Below are positions 8,061 through 15,767 of a stretch of DNA of 43,125 bases, in pieces. Every line of letters begins with the position of its first letter. Positions within the stretch are counted from its first letter, which is position 1. The translations under genes were made by a program, and so were the position numbers. This DNA comes from Vermiculatibacterium agrestimuris. GTDB lineage: Bacteria > Bacillota > Clostridia > Oscillospirales > Oscillospiraceae. Below the pieces are notes generated by a model. That model made no database searches. It saw nothing but the letters and a program-made list of their open reading frames with translations, and was not told the DNA's origin. Location of the stretch: positions 1-43,125 of the forward strand of contig NZ_CALPCU010000018.1 of NCBI RefSeq assembly GCF_943193085.1, written 5' to 3'.

Positions 8061-8087
8061 TTAGCACTCCAATTCCTGGAGTGCTAA
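8061..8087 (+). promoter_or_regulatory. CIRCE operator (HrcA-binding site)
   Basis: TTAGCACTC, a 9-base spacer and GAGTGCTAA match the CIRCE consensus exactly. HrcA binding here would repress htpG at normal temperature and release it on heat or protein-folding stress. Confidence 0.97.
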
Positions 8088-8130
8088 TATTCGTTTTTGA
8101 TAAAATTATCATATATGGAGGCAAAAAATC

Positions 8131-10047
8131 ATGGCAAAGAAGCAATTCAAAGCGGAATCCAAGCGGCTGCTCGATCTGATGATCAACTCCATCTACACCC
8201 ACAAGGAGATCTTCCTCCGGGAGCTGATCTCCAACGCCAGCGACGCGGTGGACAAGCTGGCCTACAAGGCCCTCACCGACGACAAGGTGGGCGTCAAGCG
8301 CAAGGACTTCCAGATCACCCTGGAGACCGACAAGCAGGCGCGCACCATCACCATCACCGACAACGGCATCGGCATGACGAAGGAGGAGCTGGAGAAGAAC
8401 CTGGGCACCATCGCCCGCAGCGGCTCCCACCAGTTCAGGCAGGAGATGGACAAGGCCGCGGCGGGGAAGAAGGTGGACATCATCGGCCAGTTCGGCGTGG
8501 GCTTTTACTCCGCCTTCATGGTGGCCGATACGGTCACTGTCCGCTCCCGGGCCTATGGGGCGGAGGAAGCCTGGGAGTGGAAAAGCGACGGAGCCGACGG
8601 CTACACGGTGGAGAGCTGCAGGAAGGAGGGCGTGGGCACCCAGGTCATTCTTCACCTGAAGCCGGACACTGAAGAGGAAAAGTACAGCGAATATCTGGAG
8701 GCCGGCCGGCTCCAGGAGCTGGTGAAGAAGTACTCCGATTACGTCCACACCCCCATCCGCATGGAGGTGAGCCACACCCACATGAAGCCCCGCCCGGAGG
8801 ACGCCGGGGAGGACTACCAGCCGGAGTACGAGACCCACACGGAGATCGAGACCCTCAATTCCATGGTGCCCCTGTGGCAGAGGCAGAGGAGCCGGGTGAA
8901 GAAGGAGGAATACGACCAGTTCTACCGGGAGAAGTTTGGGGATTGGGAGGAGCCGCTGTGCACCATCCACATCGCCGCCGAGGGCCAGATGGAGTACAAG
9001 GCCCTGCTCTTCATCCCCGCCCACGCTCCCTTCGATTACTACTCCAAGGACTACGAGAAGGGCCTGCAGCTCTACTCCTCCGGGGTGCTCATCATGGACA
9101 AGTGCGGGGAGGTGGTTCCCGACCACTTCTCCTTTGTCAAAGGGGTGGTGGACTCCCAGGATCTGCCTCTGAACATCTCCCGGGAGACCTTGCAGCACAC
9201 TCGGGCCCTCCACATCATGGAGACCAATGTGGAGAAGAAGGTGAAGGCGGAGCTGCTCAAACTCCAGAAGGAGGAGCGGGAGAAGTACCTGCAGTTCTGG
9301 AAGGGATTCGGCCGCCAGCTCAAGTACGGCACGGTGAACGGGTACGGGGCCAAGAAGGAGGTCTTGCAGGATCTGCTGTTGTTCCACACCTCGGACGGCG
9401 AGGCGCTGACCACTCTGGCCGAGTATGTGGAGCGGATGAAGGAGGGGCAGGAGAGCATCTTCTACCTGTGCGCCGAGAGCGTGGAGCTGGCCCGGGCCCT
9501 GCCCCAGGCCGAGCGGGTGCTGGACAAGGGCTATGAGATCCTTTACTTCACCGACGAGGTGGACGAGTTCGTGGCCCAGACCCTGATGCGCTATGCCGAC
9601 AAGTCCTTCAAAAACGCCGCCGACGCCGACGCCCTTCCGGAGACGGAGGAGGAGAAGCAGGCCGCCGAGAAGCGGGCGGAGGCCAACCGACCGGTGCTGG
9701 ATTTCGTGAAGGAGGCCCTGGGGGACAAGGTCAGCGACGTGCGCCTTTCTAAAGTCCTGAAGTCCGGGGCGGTGTGCATGACCGCCGACGGCCCGCTGAG
9801 CCTGGAGATGGAAAAGTACTTCCAGAAGATGGGCGACGAGGGCATGGGGATGATGAAGGCCCAGCGGGTGCTGGAGCTCAACGCCGACAGCCCGGTCTAC
9901 GCGGCGCTGAGCCAGGCGGTGGCCCAGGAGCCGGAGAAGGCGAAGAAATACGCCCAGCTCCTCTATGACCAGGCCCTCATCATCGCCGGCCTCCCCGTGG
10001 AGGACACGGCGAAATATACCGAGCTGGTCTGTTCCCTGATGGTATAA
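8131..10047 (+). CDS. htpG: Hsp90-family chaperone HtpG
   Basis: This cytosolic ATP-dependent chaperone has 638 residues, normal for HtpG. The N-terminal GHKL ATPase domain shows FLRELISNASDA near residue 30, the ATP-lid motif DNGIGMT and GQFGVGFYSAF. The middle domain contains PLNISRETLQ, whose arginine contacts the ATP phosphate. The C-terminal dimerisation domain follows. There is no MEEVD tail, as expected for bacteria. GGAGG lies 9 bases before the ATG. Expression should be heat-inducible through HrcA, given the perfect CIRCE downstream of the -10; in many Firmicutes htpG is not in the HrcA regulon. Confidence 0.97.
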   Translation: MAKKQFKAESKRLLDLMINSIYTHKEIFLRELISNASDAVDKLAYKALTDDKVGVKRKDFQITLETDKQARTITITDNGIGMTKEELEKNLGTIARSGSHQFRQEMDKAAAGKKVDIIGQFGVGFYSAFMVADTVTVRSRAYGAEEAWEWKSDGADGYTVESCRKEGVGTQVILHLKPDTEEEKYSEYLEAGRLQELVKKYSDYVHTPIRMEVSHTHMKPRPEDAGEDYQPEYETHTEIETLNSMVPLWQRQRSRVKKEEYDQFYREKFGDWEEPLCTIHIAAEGQMEYKALLFIPAHAPFDYYSKDYEKGLQLYSSGVLIMDKCGEVVPDHFSFVKGVVDSQDLPLNISRETLQHTRALHIMETNVEKKVKAELLKLQKEEREKYLQFWKGFGRQLKYGTVNGYGAKKEVLQDLLLFHTSDGEALTTLAEYVERMKEGQESIFYLCAESVELARALPQAERVLDKGYEILYFTDEVDEFVAQTLMRYADKSFKNAADADALPETEEEKQAAEKRAEANRPVLDFVKEALGDKVSDVRLSKVLKSGAVCMTADGPLSLEMEKYFQKMGDEGMGMMKAQRVLELNADSPVYAALSQAVAQEPEKAKKYAQLLYDQALIIAGLPVEDTAKYTELVCSLMV

Positions 10048-10087
10048 TATGGATGTCTCAAAAGGGAGAGATCAAGGGCGAAAAAGC

Positions 10088-10116
10088 TTGCATAATATTT
10101 TAAGAAATGATATGAT
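10088..10116 (+). promoter_or_regulatory. promoter for the first flavoprotein reductase
   Basis: TTGCAT (10088-10093), 17 bases and TATGAT (10111-10116), about 50 bases before the start codon. No terminator hairpin is evident between htpG and this site. Confidence 0.75.
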
Positions 10117-10165
10117 GCTTTTGTAGACGCCATTTGTTCCAAAAATATAAAAAGGAGGGGATCGA

Positions 10166-12031
10166 ATGAAAAAGAAAGTTTTGTCTCTGGTCCTGGCTGG
10201 GGCGTTGTGCCTGAGCTTGGGCGCTTGCGGGAGCGGAGCGGGGAAGGAGACCCCCGAGGCCAAAGGGATCTACACGCCCGGAACCTATGTTGGAATTTCG
10301 GAAAAGGGCATGGGAGGCAAAGTGAAGGTGGAAGTGACGGTGGATGAAAACGCCATCACTGCCGTCAACGTTGTCAAGCATGCCGAGACGCCTGGTATCT
10401 CCGACCCTGCTATGGAACAGATCCCCGCCGCTATTATGGAGGCGAACTCTCCCGAGGTAGAGGCTGTGGCCGGCGCGACCCTGACCTCCGAGGCGATCAA
10501 GGAGGCCGTGGCCGGCGCCCTGGCGGTGGCCAGAGGCGAAGCCGAGCCTGTGGAGGAGACGAACACGGCCAGCGTGGAGCTCCCCTTCGAGAGCCCTGAT
10601 GTCATCGTCATCGGCTGTGGCTTTGCCGGGATGAACACCGCGCTGAGCGCCGCGGAGGCGGGAGCCAATGTGCTGGTGCTGGAGAAGACCGGTAAATGGG
10701 GCGGCTCCGCCAACGTGGGCGGCTCTACCCTTTCCGGCGCGGGCACCAAGATGCAGAAAGAGGCGGGGATCGAGGATACCCCCGAGCTGCTGGTGGAAGA
10801 GATCGAGAAGCGCAACGCCGACAACGGAGGCAAAGAGAACTATAACGAGGAGCTCACCTGGTACTATGCCCGCCACTCCGGCGAGGCGGTGGACTGGCTG
10901 GACAGCCTCGGGGCGGATCTGGGTGACCGGGTACCCCGGATGCCCAGCCTCTACGAGCCGATGAATGTGGCCCGTGTCTATAGCTCCGGCAAGATCTCCA
11001 CCTACATCGATGCCGTGGGCAAGCTGCTCACTGAGCAGGTGGAGGCCGGCAAGGTGGCTATTCTCTACAACACCCCGGCCACTGAGCTCATCATGGACGG
11101 AAGCGCCGTTGTGGGCGTGAAGGCCCAGACCGAGGACGGCGCTGAGGTAGAGTTCCGCGCCCCCGCCACCGTCATGTGCGCCGGCGGCTACGGCCACAGC
11201 GAGGAGCTGCTCCACCAGTACAATTTCCAGAACTGCCTGACCACCAGCCCTGAGTTCTGTACCGGCGACGGCTTCCGCTTCGCCATGCAGGCCGGCGGTG
11301 TGCTGAAGAACATGGACTACTGCTCCACTTACGCCGGCGGCGTTCGGGACGGGGACAACTTTGTCAAGACCATGAGCATCCGGGTCAAGGACTTCCCCTA
11401 CATGATCTTCGTTAACAAAGACGGCGAGCGCTTCGTGGACGAGCTGGGCGCTGAGGACGGCTCGGACTACGATGAGATCACCTCCTGGTGGAAGAAGGGG
11501 GACAACACCGTTTACATCATGTTTGACCAGGCCATGGTGGACGAGCTCCGCGAGCGGGAGATGCCCATCTTCTCTGGCGATAAGGATTGGAGCAAGTGGG
11601 ATACCGCTGTGGAGAAGGGCCAGGAGATCTTTAAGGCCGACACCGTGGCGGAGGCCGCCAAGCTGGCGGGCATCGATGAGGCCGGGCTGGAGGCCACCAT
11701 TGCGCGCTATAACGGCTTTGTGGACGCCGGGGAGGACGCCGACTTCGGCCGGATCCGGGAGATGAAGAAGTTCGAGACCGGCCCCTACTACATCGTGCGT
11801 ACGATCCCCTACGTGATGATCACCTCGGGCGGAGCTTGGATGAACGACAAGTGCCAGCTTCTCAACGAGGCGGGCGAGCCCATTCCCGGCCTTTATCAGG
11901 CCGGCGAGATGGTGGGTAACGCAAATATCTGCGGCCACACAACCTTCGGCGGTATCCAGAATACCGGCTGTATGGTCTTTGGCAAGCAGGCGGGCGCCCA
12001 GGCCGCCGCCTATGCCGCGCAGCAGAAGTAA
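10166..12031 (+). CDS. secreted FMN-binding/FAD-dependent reductase lipoprotein (paralog A)
   Basis: This 621-residue lipoprotein flavoenzyme resembles the fumarate/urocanate-reductase superfamily used in extracellular flavin electron transfer. The lipobox is LGAC near residue 20. An FMN_bind domain covers about residues 35-120, with Thr105 in AGATLTSE as the likely covalent flavin site loaded by ApbE. The FAD fold begins with VIGCGFAG (residues 149-155). The strong AAAAGGAGGGG site precedes the ATG. The HHTMGG and NRxGGNA residues that bind fumarate in classical enzymes are absent: here the regions read ITSGGAW and CGHTTFGGIQNTG. A different acceptor is therefore likely. It has its own promoter and terminator and is followed by a paralog. 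Confidence 0.85.
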   Translation: MKKKVLSLVLAGALCLSLGACGSGAGKETPEAKGIYTPGTYVGISEKGMGGKVKVEVTVDENAITAVNVVKHAETPGISDPAMEQIPAAIMEANSPEVEAVAGATLTSEAIKEAVAGALAVARGEAEPVEETNTASVELPFESPDVIVIGCGFAGMNTALSAAEAGANVLVLEKTGKWGGSANVGGSTLSGAGTKMQKEAGIEDTPELLVEEIEKRNADNGGKENYNEELTWYYARHSGEAVDWLDSLGADLGDRVPRMPSLYEPMNVARVYSSGKISTYIDAVGKLLTEQVEAGKVAILYNTPATELIMDGSAVVGVKAQTEDGAEVEFRAPATVMCAGGYGHSEELLHQYNFQNCLTTSPEFCTGDGFRFAMQAGGVLKNMDYCSTYAGGVRDGDNFVKTMSIRVKDFPYMIFVNKDGERFVDELGAEDGSDYDEITSWWKKGDNTVYIMFDQAMVDELREREMPIFSGDKDWSKWDTAVEKGQEIFKADTVAEAAKLAGIDEAGLEATIARYNGFVDAGEDADFGRIREMKKFETGPYYIVRTIPYVMITSGGAWMNDKCQLLNEAGEPIPGLYQAGEMVGNANICGHTTFGGIQNTGCMVFGKQAGAQAAAYAAQQK

Positions 12032-12048
12032 AGAGACTGTCCGGGCCG

Positions 12049-12096
12049 AAAAGCTCTTCCCCGTTCCTGGAATGGGGAAGAGCTTTTCTTTTTTTG
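12049..12096 (+). terminator. terminator after paralog A
   Basis: A 14-bp perfect stem (12049-12062 with 12074-12087) is followed by CTTTTTTT. It isolates the two paralogous reductase genes transcriptionally. Confidence 0.92.
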
Positions 12097-12126
12097 AAAA
12101 TTATGAAAAAAATTTCCAGAGATGGA

Positions 12127-12154
12127 TTGCAATTTTTTAACAACTTGCTATACT
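12127..12154 (+). promoter_or_regulatory. promoter for the second flavoprotein reductase
   Basis: TTGCAA (12127-12132), 16 bases and TATACT (12149-12154). The leader is about 50 bases. Confidence 0.7.
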
Positions 12155-12208
12155 GTGTTGCGTATAGGAAATAAATTGTCTCATGCCAAAATTTGAAAGG
12201 AGTATACA

Positions 12209-14125
12209 ATGAAAGGAACAAAACTTGCGGCTCTGTCTCTGTGCGCGGCCCTGCTCCTGTCCAGCTGCGGAACCCCCGCCGAGAAGGCGACTGTCTCGGC
12301 CGCCCCCCAGGAGGGGACTTACAAAGCGGGTACGTACGAGGCCAGCGCCGATGGCAGAAACGGCCCGGTGAAGGTGTCCGTCACCTTCTCCGCCGACGCC
12401 ATCGAAAAGGTGGAGATCACCGAGCACACCGAGACCGGCGGGATCGCGGATCCCGCCATCTCCGACATCCCCGCCGCCATTGTGGACTATCAGAGCCTGG
12501 GTGTGGAGGCCGTATCCGGCGCCACCATCACCTCCGATGCCATTCTGGCGGCCGTGGCTGACTGCGTCAAGCAGGCCGGCGGCGATGTGGACGCCCTGAA
12601 GGCCGTTCCCGTCGGAGAGGGCCCGAAGGTCGAGACCCTCCAGGATACCACCGTTGACGTGCTGGTGGTGGGCGGCGGCGGCGCCGGCCTCTCCGCGGCC
12701 CTCTCCGCGGCCCAGAACGGGGCCAGCGTCATCGTAGTGGAGAAGCTGTCCGCCTTGGGCGGCAACACCCTGCGCTGCGGCGGCGCCTTCAACACCTATG
12801 ACCCTGAGGGCCAGGCCAACAACCCCATGGACGAGGCGCTGGCCTCCACTGTGGAGGGCCTGCTGGCCCACGAGGACGTGAGTGAAGAGCACGCCGCGCT
12901 GAAGGCCGAGGTACAGGAGCAGTGGGACGAGTACAAGGCCTCCGGCCGAACCAACCTCTTTGACTCCCCCGAGTGGCACGCCCTCCAGACTCTGGACGCG
13001 GGCGACTATCTGGGTAACATCTCTCAGATCCGCACCCTGACCTCCAACAGCCTGGACACCCTCCACTGGCTCTCCGATAACGGCGTGAACTGGAGCGATG
13101 AGGTGAGCACCGTGGTGGGCGCTCTGTGGAACCGCTCCCACCAGACCCTGCCCGATCCCAGCGGTGCTGAGATCGTGGCCGCGCTGGAGAACGCCGCCCG
13201 GGATGAGGGCGTGCAGATCTATCTGGACACCAAGGCTGAGAGCCTGGTCAGCGAGGGCGGCAAGGTCACCGGCGCCGTTCTCACCAACGCCAACGGCGAG
13301 ACCGTCACCGTGAAGGCCACCAAGGGTGTGATCCTGGCCACCGGCGGCTTCGGCGCCAACCCGGACATGCTCAAGGAGTATAACCAGGAGGGCTCCAAGT
13401 GGGAGAACATTGAGAAGCTCTCCACCAACAACACCCCCGGCGCCACCGGCGACGGCATCACCATGGGTCTGGACGTGGACGCCAACCTGGTGGGCATGGG
13501 CTGGATCCAGCTGATGGCTCTGAACTCCATCTCCGGCGGCGGCATCTCCGGCTATGTGAACAGCACCGCCTTCGTCAACAAGGAGGGCAAGCGCTTCGTG
13601 GCCGAGGATCAGCGCCGTGACGTGCTGGCCGAGGGCGCCCTGGCCCAGACTGACCAGATGTTCTTCGGCATCTGTGACAACAAGGAGGCCACTCTCCGCA
13701 TGGCCCAGGAGGCTCTGGACGGTCAGGTGCAGTATGGCATGATCTCCCGGGGCGAGACCCTGGCCGAGCTGGCTGAGACCATCGGCGTGCCCGCCGAGGC
13801 TCTGGAGCAGACCATCGCCGAGTTCAATGACCTGGTGAAGGCCGGCAAGCCCGACGAGTTTGGCCGGAGAACTTGGGAAGGCACCATTGAGGAGGGCCCC
13901 TTCTACGCGGTGGCCTTCTCTCCCTGCGTCCACCACACCATGGGCGGCCTGGAGATCAACGGCAACGCTGAGGTGCTCAGCGCCGACGGAGCCGTCATCG
14001 AGGGCCTGTACGCGGCCGGTGAGGTCACCGGCGGCATCCACGGCACCAACCGGGTGGGCGGCAACGCCGTGCCCGACGCGCTGACCTTCGGCAAGATCGC
14101 CGGCGAGAACGCGGCGGCGAAATAA
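12209..14125 (+). CDS. secreted FMN-binding/FAD-dependent fumarate-reductase-like lipoprotein (paralog B)
   Basis: This 638-residue lipoprotein has the same design as its upstream neighbour. The lipobox is SSC near residue 20. An FMN_bind domain carries Thr106 in SGATITSD as the likely flavinylation residue. The FAD-binding fold has GGGGAG (155-160). The fumarate-reductase catalytic elements are kept: an arginine pair in EDQRRDV (469-470), the tandem histidines of HHTMGG (575-576) and the arginine of TNRVGGNA (615). Fumarate or a related alpha,beta-unsaturated acid such as urocanate is the likely electron acceptor at the outer membrane face. The quinol or FMN-relay partner is not in the window. 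AAAGGAG lies 6 bases before the ATG. Confidence 0.88.
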   Translation: MKGTKLAALSLCAALLLSSCGTPAEKATVSAAPQEGTYKAGTYEASADGRNGPVKVSVTFSADAIEKVEITEHTETGGIADPAISDIPAAIVDYQSLGVEAVSGATITSDAILAAVADCVKQAGGDVDALKAVPVGEGPKVETLQDTTVDVLVVGGGGAGLSAALSAAQNGASVIVVEKLSALGGNTLRCGGAFNTYDPEGQANNPMDEALASTVEGLLAHEDVSEEHAALKAEVQEQWDEYKASGRTNLFDSPEWHALQTLDAGDYLGNISQIRTLTSNSLDTLHWLSDNGVNWSDEVSTVVGALWNRSHQTLPDPSGAEIVAALENAARDEGVQIYLDTKAESLVSEGGKVTGAVLTNANGETVTVKATKGVILATGGFGANPDMLKEYNQEGSKWENIEKLSTNNTPGATGDGITMGLDVDANLVGMGWIQLMALNSISGGGISGYVNSTAFVNKEGKRFVAEDQRRDVLAEGALAQTDQMFFGICDNKEATLRMAQEALDGQVQYGMISRGETLAELAETIGVPAEALEQTIAEFNDLVKAGKPDEFGRRTWEGTIEEGPFYAVAFSPCVHHTMGGLEINGNAEVLSADGAVIEGLYAAGEVTGGIHGTNRVGGNAVPDALTFGKIAGENAAAK

Positions 14126-14137
14126 GGAAAGCACAAG

Positions 14138-14172
14138 AAAAGCCCCTGTCCAGTTTGGACAGGGGCTTTTTG
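14138..14172 (+). terminator. terminator after paralog B
   Basis: A 14-bp perfect stem (14138-14151 with 14157-14170) and loop AGTTT run into a T tract. It separates the reductases from the convergent rqcP gene. Confidence 0.93.
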
Positions 14173-14206
14173 CGCGGTGGAAGGACGTTTTTTCGGCCGG
14201 GAGAGG

Positions 14207-14449
14207 TCACCGCACTTCTTCGTACATCCCCGCGGCGTCGGCCTTTCCTACGATCTCCTGGACTGAGAGCACCTTCACCTTTGTGACGCGCTCGCCGAAC
14301 TTCAGTTCCAGTACGTCGCCGGGCTTCACCTCGTAGGACGCCTTTACCGCCCGGCCGCCCACGGTGACCCGGCCGGCGTCGCAGGCCTCGTTGGCCACCG
14401 TCCGCCGTTTGATGAGCCGGGAATTTTTCAGCCATTTATCCAGTCGCAT
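14207..14449 (-). CDS. rqcP: S4-domain RNA-binding protein (RqcP/YabO)
   Basis: This 80-residue protein is almost entirely an S4 domain: MRLDKWLKNSRLIKRR at the N-terminus, then the ACDAGRVTVGGRAVK turn, and KPGDVLELKFG. In Bacillus RqcP (YabO) helps RqcH add alanine tails to stalled nascent chains on split 50S subunits. The length and the mazG neighbourhood match YabO rather than the longer Hsp15. The ATG at 14449 follows GAGGTGA; a GTG three codons earlier lies inside that ribosome site and is rejected. A terminator stands between HU and this gene, so it depends on read-through or an unseen promoter. Confidence 0.88.
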   Translation of the reverse strand: MRLDKWLKNSRLIKRRTVANEACDAGRVTVGGRAVKASYEVKPGDVLELKFGERVTKVKVLSVQEIVGKADAAGMYEEVR

Positions 14450-14476
14450 GGGATTCACCTCAAATACAGGATGGCA

Positions 14477-14507
14477 AAAACGGCCCCGGGAAACCCGGAG
14501 CCGTTTT
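14477..14507 (-). terminator. terminator after HU
   Basis: A 14-bp stem (14477-14490 with 14494-14507, one G-U) with a 3-base loop has T runs on both sides. It follows the HU gene on the minus strand. Confidence 0.8.
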
Positions 14508-14532
14508 GTTTTTCGTCAGACAGAGAGCGGAA

Positions 14533-14808
14533 TTATTTCGCCACAGCGTCCTTCAGAGCCTTGCCGGGCTTGAAGACGGGAACCTTGGAGGCGGGGATCT
14601 GGATGGTCTCCTTGGTCTTGGGGTTGCGGCCAATGCGGGCGGCGCGGGACTTCACCTCGAAGGCACCGAAGCCGACGAGCTGGACCTTGTCGCCGGAAGC
14701 CAGGCAAGCGGCAATGGCCTCGATGGTGGCGTTGACGGCGGCCTCGGTGTCCTTCTTGGACAGACCGGCCTTCTCGGCGGCGGCATTGATGAGTTCAGCT
14801 TTATTCAT
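14533..14808 (-). CDS. hup: HU-family DNA-binding protein
   Basis: This 91-residue nucleoid protein begins MNKAELINAAAEKAGLSKK and has the GFGAFEVKSRAARIGRNPKT arm region that inserts into the DNA minor groove. The tail (VPVFKPGKALKDAV) is typical HU. It bends and compacts DNA non-specifically and is usually highly expressed. GGAGG lies just before the ATG. It sits between mazG and rqcP, an arrangement common in Clostridia. An inverted repeat (14833-14847, GACGC around a 5-base loop) lies in its upstream gap; no convincing separate promoter is seen, so it may be read with mazG. Confidence 0.97.
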   Translation of the reverse strand: MNKAELINAAAEKAGLSKKDTEAAVNATIEAIAACLASGDKVQLVGFGAFEVKSRAARIGRNPKTKETIQIPASKVPVFKPGKALKDAVAK

Positions 14809-14869
14809 GATGGTTTCCTCCTGTTTTTTCTTGACGCTTTATGCGTCTGTATACTTAAGGCCGAAGCCG

Positions 14870-15658
14870 TTAAGTCCGTTTTGCCTCCTCCCAGAGCTTG
14901 TCCAGCTCCGTGAGGGTCATCTCCTTCATATCCTTCCCCTGAGCCCGGGAGAGCGCCTCTACCTTAGCGAAGCGGGAGATGAATTTTTCCGTGGCTGCGT
15001 TGAGACACACCTCGGGGTCGGCGTCCACGAAGCGGGAGACGTTCACCGCGGCGAACATCAGATCCCCCAGCTCCTCGGTGACGTTGGTGCCCAGGTCGAT
15101 GGCCTCCCGGAGCTCACCCAGCTCCTCGGAGAGCTTGTCCACCGCGCCGGAACAGTCGTCCCAGTCGAAGCCGGCCTTCCTGGCCTTCTTCTGCACCTTC
15201 TCCGCCCGCCACAGGGCGGGCAGGGACTTGGCCACGGAGGTGAGGGTATCGGTGTAGGTCTCCTGGTGCTTTTCCTCTCGTTTGAGCTCGTCCCAGTTCA
15301 CCAACACCTCGTCGCTGCCGGAGACGGACACCTCCCCAAAGACGTGGGGGTGGCGGAAGATGAGCTTTTTACAAATGCCATCCGCCACGGCGTCCAAATC
15401 GAACCGGCCGGCTTCGCGCTCGATGTCGGCGTGGAAGACCACCTGGAGCAGCACATCCCCCAGCTCTTCCTTCAAATGCTCGGGGTCTTGCTCGTTAATG
15501 GCCTCGACGACCTCGCAGCTCTCCTCCATCAGACCGCGGCGGAGAGATTCATGGGTCTGTTCGCCGTCCCAGGGGCAGCCCCCCGGCGCGCGGAGGATGG
15601 AGACGATGTCTTCCAAGTCCTTGAGGCCATAGGTTTCTTTCCTAACAAAATCTATCAT
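14870..15658 (-). CDS. mazG: nucleoside triphosphate pyrophosphohydrolase MazG
   Basis: This 262-residue, two-domain MazG hydrolyses NTPs and dNTPs, possibly aberrant ones, to monophosphates. The first domain starts with the CPWDGEQTHESLRRGLMEESCEVVEAI core, followed by the metal-binding EELGDVLLQVVFHA. A repeat appears in the second half as KLSEELGELREAI with VTEELGDLMFAAVNVSRF. The ATG at 15658 follows GGGAGG with 7 bases. It corresponds to the YabN part of the Bacillus yabM-yabN-yabO cluster, with the flippase upstream and HU and rqcP downstream. Bacillus YabN carries an extra N-terminal methylase domain; this protein does not. Confidence 0.95.
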   Translation of the reverse strand: MIDFVRKETYGLKDLEDIVSILRAPGGCPWDGEQTHESLRRGLMEESCEVVEAINEQDPEHLKEELGDVLLQVVFHADIEREAGRFDLDAVADGICKKLIFRHPHVFGEVSVSGSDEVLVNWDELKREEKHQETYTDTLTSVAKSLPALWRAEKVQKKARKAGFDWDDCSGAVDKLSEELGELREAIDLGTNVTEELGDLMFAAVNVSRFVDADPEVCLNAATEKFISRFAKVEALSRAQGKDMKEMTLTELDKLWEEAKRT

Positions 15659-15767
15659 ATTTTGCCTCCCACTGCAAGAGGTTTTTCGCAAAAAACGCTT
15701 GAAATCACTGAATTTTTTCCTGTTGTTTCCATAACTTTGGGGGTTATGTCGCCCTTGAAGAGAACAA

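Noticed and set aside
14833..14847. Inverted repeat between mazG and HU as a terminator
   Set aside because: The stem is only 5 bp and is followed by A-rich, not T-rich, sequence on the coding strand.
15659..15767. Promoter or terminator in the gap between the flippase gene and mazG
   Set aside because: Only a 6-bp stem (CATAAC/GTTATG) and AT-rich runs are seen; no convincing hexamer pair or T-tailed hairpin.
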